Assembly (NCBI GenBank): GCA_001828295.1
Contig: MHYI01000100.1
Span: 1 to 7,184, forward strand
Source: Planctomycetes bacterium RBG_16_41_13
Lineage (GTDB): Bacteria > Planctomycetota > Brocadiia > Brocadiales > Brocadiaceae
DNA length: 7,184 nt
Direction of reading: 5' to 3'
A program made the position numbers and the translations under genes. A model generated the notes under the pieces. The model saw only the letters and a program-made list of their open reading frames with translations, did no database searches and was not told where the DNA came from. Each line of letters starts with the position of its first letter. Positions within the stretch are counted from its first letter, which is position 1. Positions 5,988 through 7,184 of the stretch are shown in pieces.

Positions 5988-6242
5988 ATGATTCCCATTC
6001 ATGAACTGCTGAACAAAATACGTTGGAACAGCGAATTTGGGAAAGGTACTTTTGAAATCGGGTACTTTGACCGCATTGCACAGAAAATCATCCTGGTCTC
6101 CTTTAAAAGGATCCTTTTAGAAAAAGGAAACCACGCTACCTTTCAGTTGATGGACGCTAACGGAGAATTACTAACAATTCCTTTTCACCGGGTGAGGGAA
6201 GTCTATAAGGACGGAGAACTGATCTGGAGCAGACCACATTGA
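5988..6242 (+). CDS. DUF504 / MJ1316-type RNA end-recognition domain protein
   Basis: This 84-residue protein consists of one DUF504 (MJ1316, UPF0248) domain. The family hallmarks are the opening IHELLNKIRWNSEFGKGTFEIGYFDR (residues 4-29) and the end IPFHRVREVYKDGELIW (65-81). The domain has been proposed, from comparative genomics, to recognise cyclic phosphate ends of RNA in repair settings; I know of no biochemical role for this subgroup. The ATG at 5988 is the only usable start, since an in-frame stop (TAA) lies at 5982-5984. The ribosome site AAAGGAA sits about 14 bases upstream, rather far. It is on the same strand as the phosphoribosyltransferase, 92 bp downstream, and may share its transcript. 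It is full length for the family. Confidence 0.85.
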   Translation: MIPIHELLNKIRWNSEFGKGTFEIGYFDRIAQKIILVSFKRILLEKGNHATFQLMDANGELLTIPFHRVREVYKDGELIWSRPH

Positions 6243-6390
6243 ATCGTTTATCTTTTACGCCTGCCTGGTAATACCTCTTTTTAAAAAAGCCCATATAAAT
6301 ACTTATTTACTTAAACTCGGGTAGAGTTATGGATGATACGGCAATATCATTAAGTTAACGCTTATGTCCATAGGCGAAGTGTTTTAAGGG
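6243..6390. other. Gap after DUF504 gene, no assignable feature
   Basis: This 148-bp stretch follows the DUF504 stop. It contains CTCTTTTTAAAAAAG near 6272-6286, a weak AT stem that might act as a terminator, but there is no GC-rich stem with a T-run. No gene or clear repeat is seen. Confidence 0.4.
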
Positions 6391-6456
6391 AAAATAGGGT
6401 CACACCTTGATTAGCGATTCGACCTTTTCCAATTGTTTATGGGCTTCATTTTCTTT
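6391..6456 (+). mobile_element. Truncated left half of the 129-bp element
   Basis: These 66 bases match 4940-5005 at 62 positions, covering the left terminal repeat and the adjoining interior. The right half is absent: at 6457 the sequence passes directly into repeat A (the shared TTT at 6454-6456 belongs to both). It is a solo fragment produced by deletion or recombination. The minus-strand frame across it forms the last residues of the neighbouring broken gene. Confidence 0.8.
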
Positions 6457-6762
6457 GTAACACCTTAGTCTTTTGAAAAAAACTTCAACAAGCTTTGCTC
6501 GTCCTGACGATCTATACTGTTTTTCAACATACCCCTCTCCGTCCTTGTGCGACCCGGAGCAACCGGATGTCGTTGATTTCACTTTTATCCCCTGTTCACG
6601 GTTGTCCTTAATTTTCAATATAATCTCTCCCTTTGCGCCATTTCCTGCCTTATAAGTACCGCTGTATTTTGTGTTGCTCTTTTTTTCAACTTTACAGCTA
6701 CACTTGTACTGGAAAGTATACTCGATGAATAATAACCCGTCCTGTTCCTTCCAAACCATCAC
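6400..6762 (-). CDS. Hypothetical protein, probably the body of a broken secreted protein
   Basis: This open stretch of 120 codons (GTG at 6762 or ATG at 6759) matches no family I recognise. It is rich in Lys, Gly and Ser with three cysteines (KCSCK near 20-24, SGCSGS near 66-71), and beta-like segments such as GEIILKIKDN. Two in-frame stops (TAA at 6763-6765, TAG at 6766-6768) sit directly upstream. Beyond them the same frame encodes a signal-peptide-like sequence, so the open frame is probably the mature part of an exported protein that has lost its N-terminus. Its last 30 or so residues are not original: EVFFKRLRCYK is translated from repeat A copy 4, and ENEAHKQLEKVESLIKV from the MITE fragment. 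There is no ribosome site for the GTG/ATG. Expression is doubtful. Confidence 0.45.
   Translation of the reverse strand: MMVWKEQDGLLFIEYTFQYKCSCKVEKKSNTKYSGTYKAGNGAKGEIILKIKDNREQGIKVKSTTSGCSGSHKDGEGYVEKQYRSSGRAKLVEVFFKRLRCYKENEAHKQLEKVESLIKV
6454..6489 (+). repeat. Repeat A, copy 4, fused to the MITE fragment
   Basis: This copy begins TTTGTAACACCTTAGTC and differs from copy 1 by two C-for-T changes in the first 22 bases. It also keeps the A-run and the final TTCAAC. It follows directly on the truncated MITE half. Read on the minus strand it supplies part of the C-terminus of the hypothetical protein at 6400-6762. Confidence 0.75.
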
Positions 6763-6828
6763 TTACTAGGGCGTATGCATCATTTTTGCTGCAAAAACAA
6801 TACACACCAAAGACACAATAAATAACAA
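6763..6828 (-). pseudogene. Detached signal-peptide remnant of the secreted protein
   Basis: In the same frame as the 6400-6762 open stretch, TTG at 6828 is preceded by a good ribosome site (AAGGAAGGG, 5 bases before). It reads LLFIVSLVCIVFAAKMMHTP, then TAG and TAA. The hydrophobic core ending FAA looks like an export signal. If the TTG is used, a 20-residue peptide would be made; more likely two nonsense codons have split a gene. An ATA codon in frame at 6849 may once have been ATG, which would give a longer start. Confidence 0.5.
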
Positions 6829-7155
6829 TATTACCCTTCCTTGCGTTATTTAGGGCACAGCGATACAGCAGATAAATATGTAGTTCAATCCATTTATACA
6901 AATTTATCTGACTTATACCTGGCTAAGAAAGATTGCCAAAGCACCGTGAATACGCTTGAAAAGGGTTTAGGCCGATTGCCAAATCGCCCTGAAATGTATC
7001 GTAAAAAAGCCGTTGATCACTTATCTGCCGGCGACAAAAACAAGGCCATTCAAACTCCCGGCGGGTTCAGGTTGATGCGTATGGGGGAGAGAAGCCCTTC
7101 TGTTGCAGAGCGAAGAACCTCTTCGCTCTACATGAAAAAGGAACCGAAGGCATAA
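6826..7155 (+). pseudogene. TPR protein remnant with foreign tail
   Basis: The frame has no ATG at its start; TTG at 6841 is the only option, and it lies in the middle of TPR-like sequence. The recognisable part is about 65 residues: QSIYTNLSDLYLAKKDCQST, then VNTLEKGLGRLPNRPEMYRKKAVDHLSAGDKNKAI. This corresponds to about one and a half TPR units, with the expected helix pairs. After NKAI (near 7053) the TPR pattern stops. The rest (QTPGGFRLMRMGERSPSVAERRTSSLYMKKEPKA) is translated from a GC-richer segment with a perfect hairpin. Both ends look broken, so this is probably a gene relic overlapping the 5' end of the broken minus-strand gene. Confidence 0.5.
7107..7129. repeat. Perfect 10-bp hairpin, 3-base loop
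   Basis: AGAGCGAAGA (7107-7116), ACC, then TCTTCGCTCT (7120-7129) form an exact stem. There is no T-run after it, so a terminator is unlikely. It probably belongs to a repeat element inserted into the TPR remnant, whose other boundary I cannot set. Confidence 0.6.
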
Positions 7156-7184
7156 TTTAACTTACAGGAATTTCAAACCATCTA

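Overview
The window looks like accessory chromosomal DNA from an environmental Gram-negative-type bacterium of moderate to low GC. Three things together resemble anammox planctomycetes such as the Brocadia/Kuenenia group, with some deltaproteobacteria as the alternative: an MMPL/RND exporter of the hopanoid-transporter type, a DUF1566 lipoprotein-like protein with the WRLPT signature, and many small palindromic repeats. This assignment is inferred from gene style and repeat style only and is tentative.

Layout. 1-2095 (+): a large MMPL-family RND membrane transporter whose N-terminus lies outside the window. 2096-2601: a gene-free stretch dominated by a nested palindrome (2282-2436). 2602-3237 (-): an exported DUF1566 protein. 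3295-3527: two different MITE-like hairpins (3339-3409 and 3445-3500), the second running straight into an AT-rich TPR gene (3528-3950, +). 4005-4601 (-): a complete HigB/HigA toxin-antitoxin operon with a well-formed promoter and dyad operator upstream. 4602-5214: another repeat cluster, holding a single repeat-A copy, a nested 83-bp palindrome and a 129-bp element with 23-bp terminal inverted repeats. 5215-5895 (+): a PRPP-dependent phosphoribosyltransferase-fold protein, followed by 5988-6242 (+): a DUF504/MJ1316 domain protein, possibly one transcription unit. 6243-7184: decayed DNA with a truncated half of the 129-bp element fused to another repeat-A copy, a broken secreted-protein gene on the minus strand, and a TPR gene remnant on the plus strand.

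Function. No multi-gene pathway is evident. The only certain functional module is higBA. The phosphoribosyltransferase/DUF504 pair is a possible nucleotide or RNA-related unit.

The most notable property is the density and variety of short palindromic elements: at least five unrelated families within 7.2 kb. One short repeat (here called repeat A, about 24-35 bp) occurs four times, next to or inside other elements, and in two places forms composite structures. This is the best candidate for something undescribed. I see no convincing new multi-gene defence or metabolic system.
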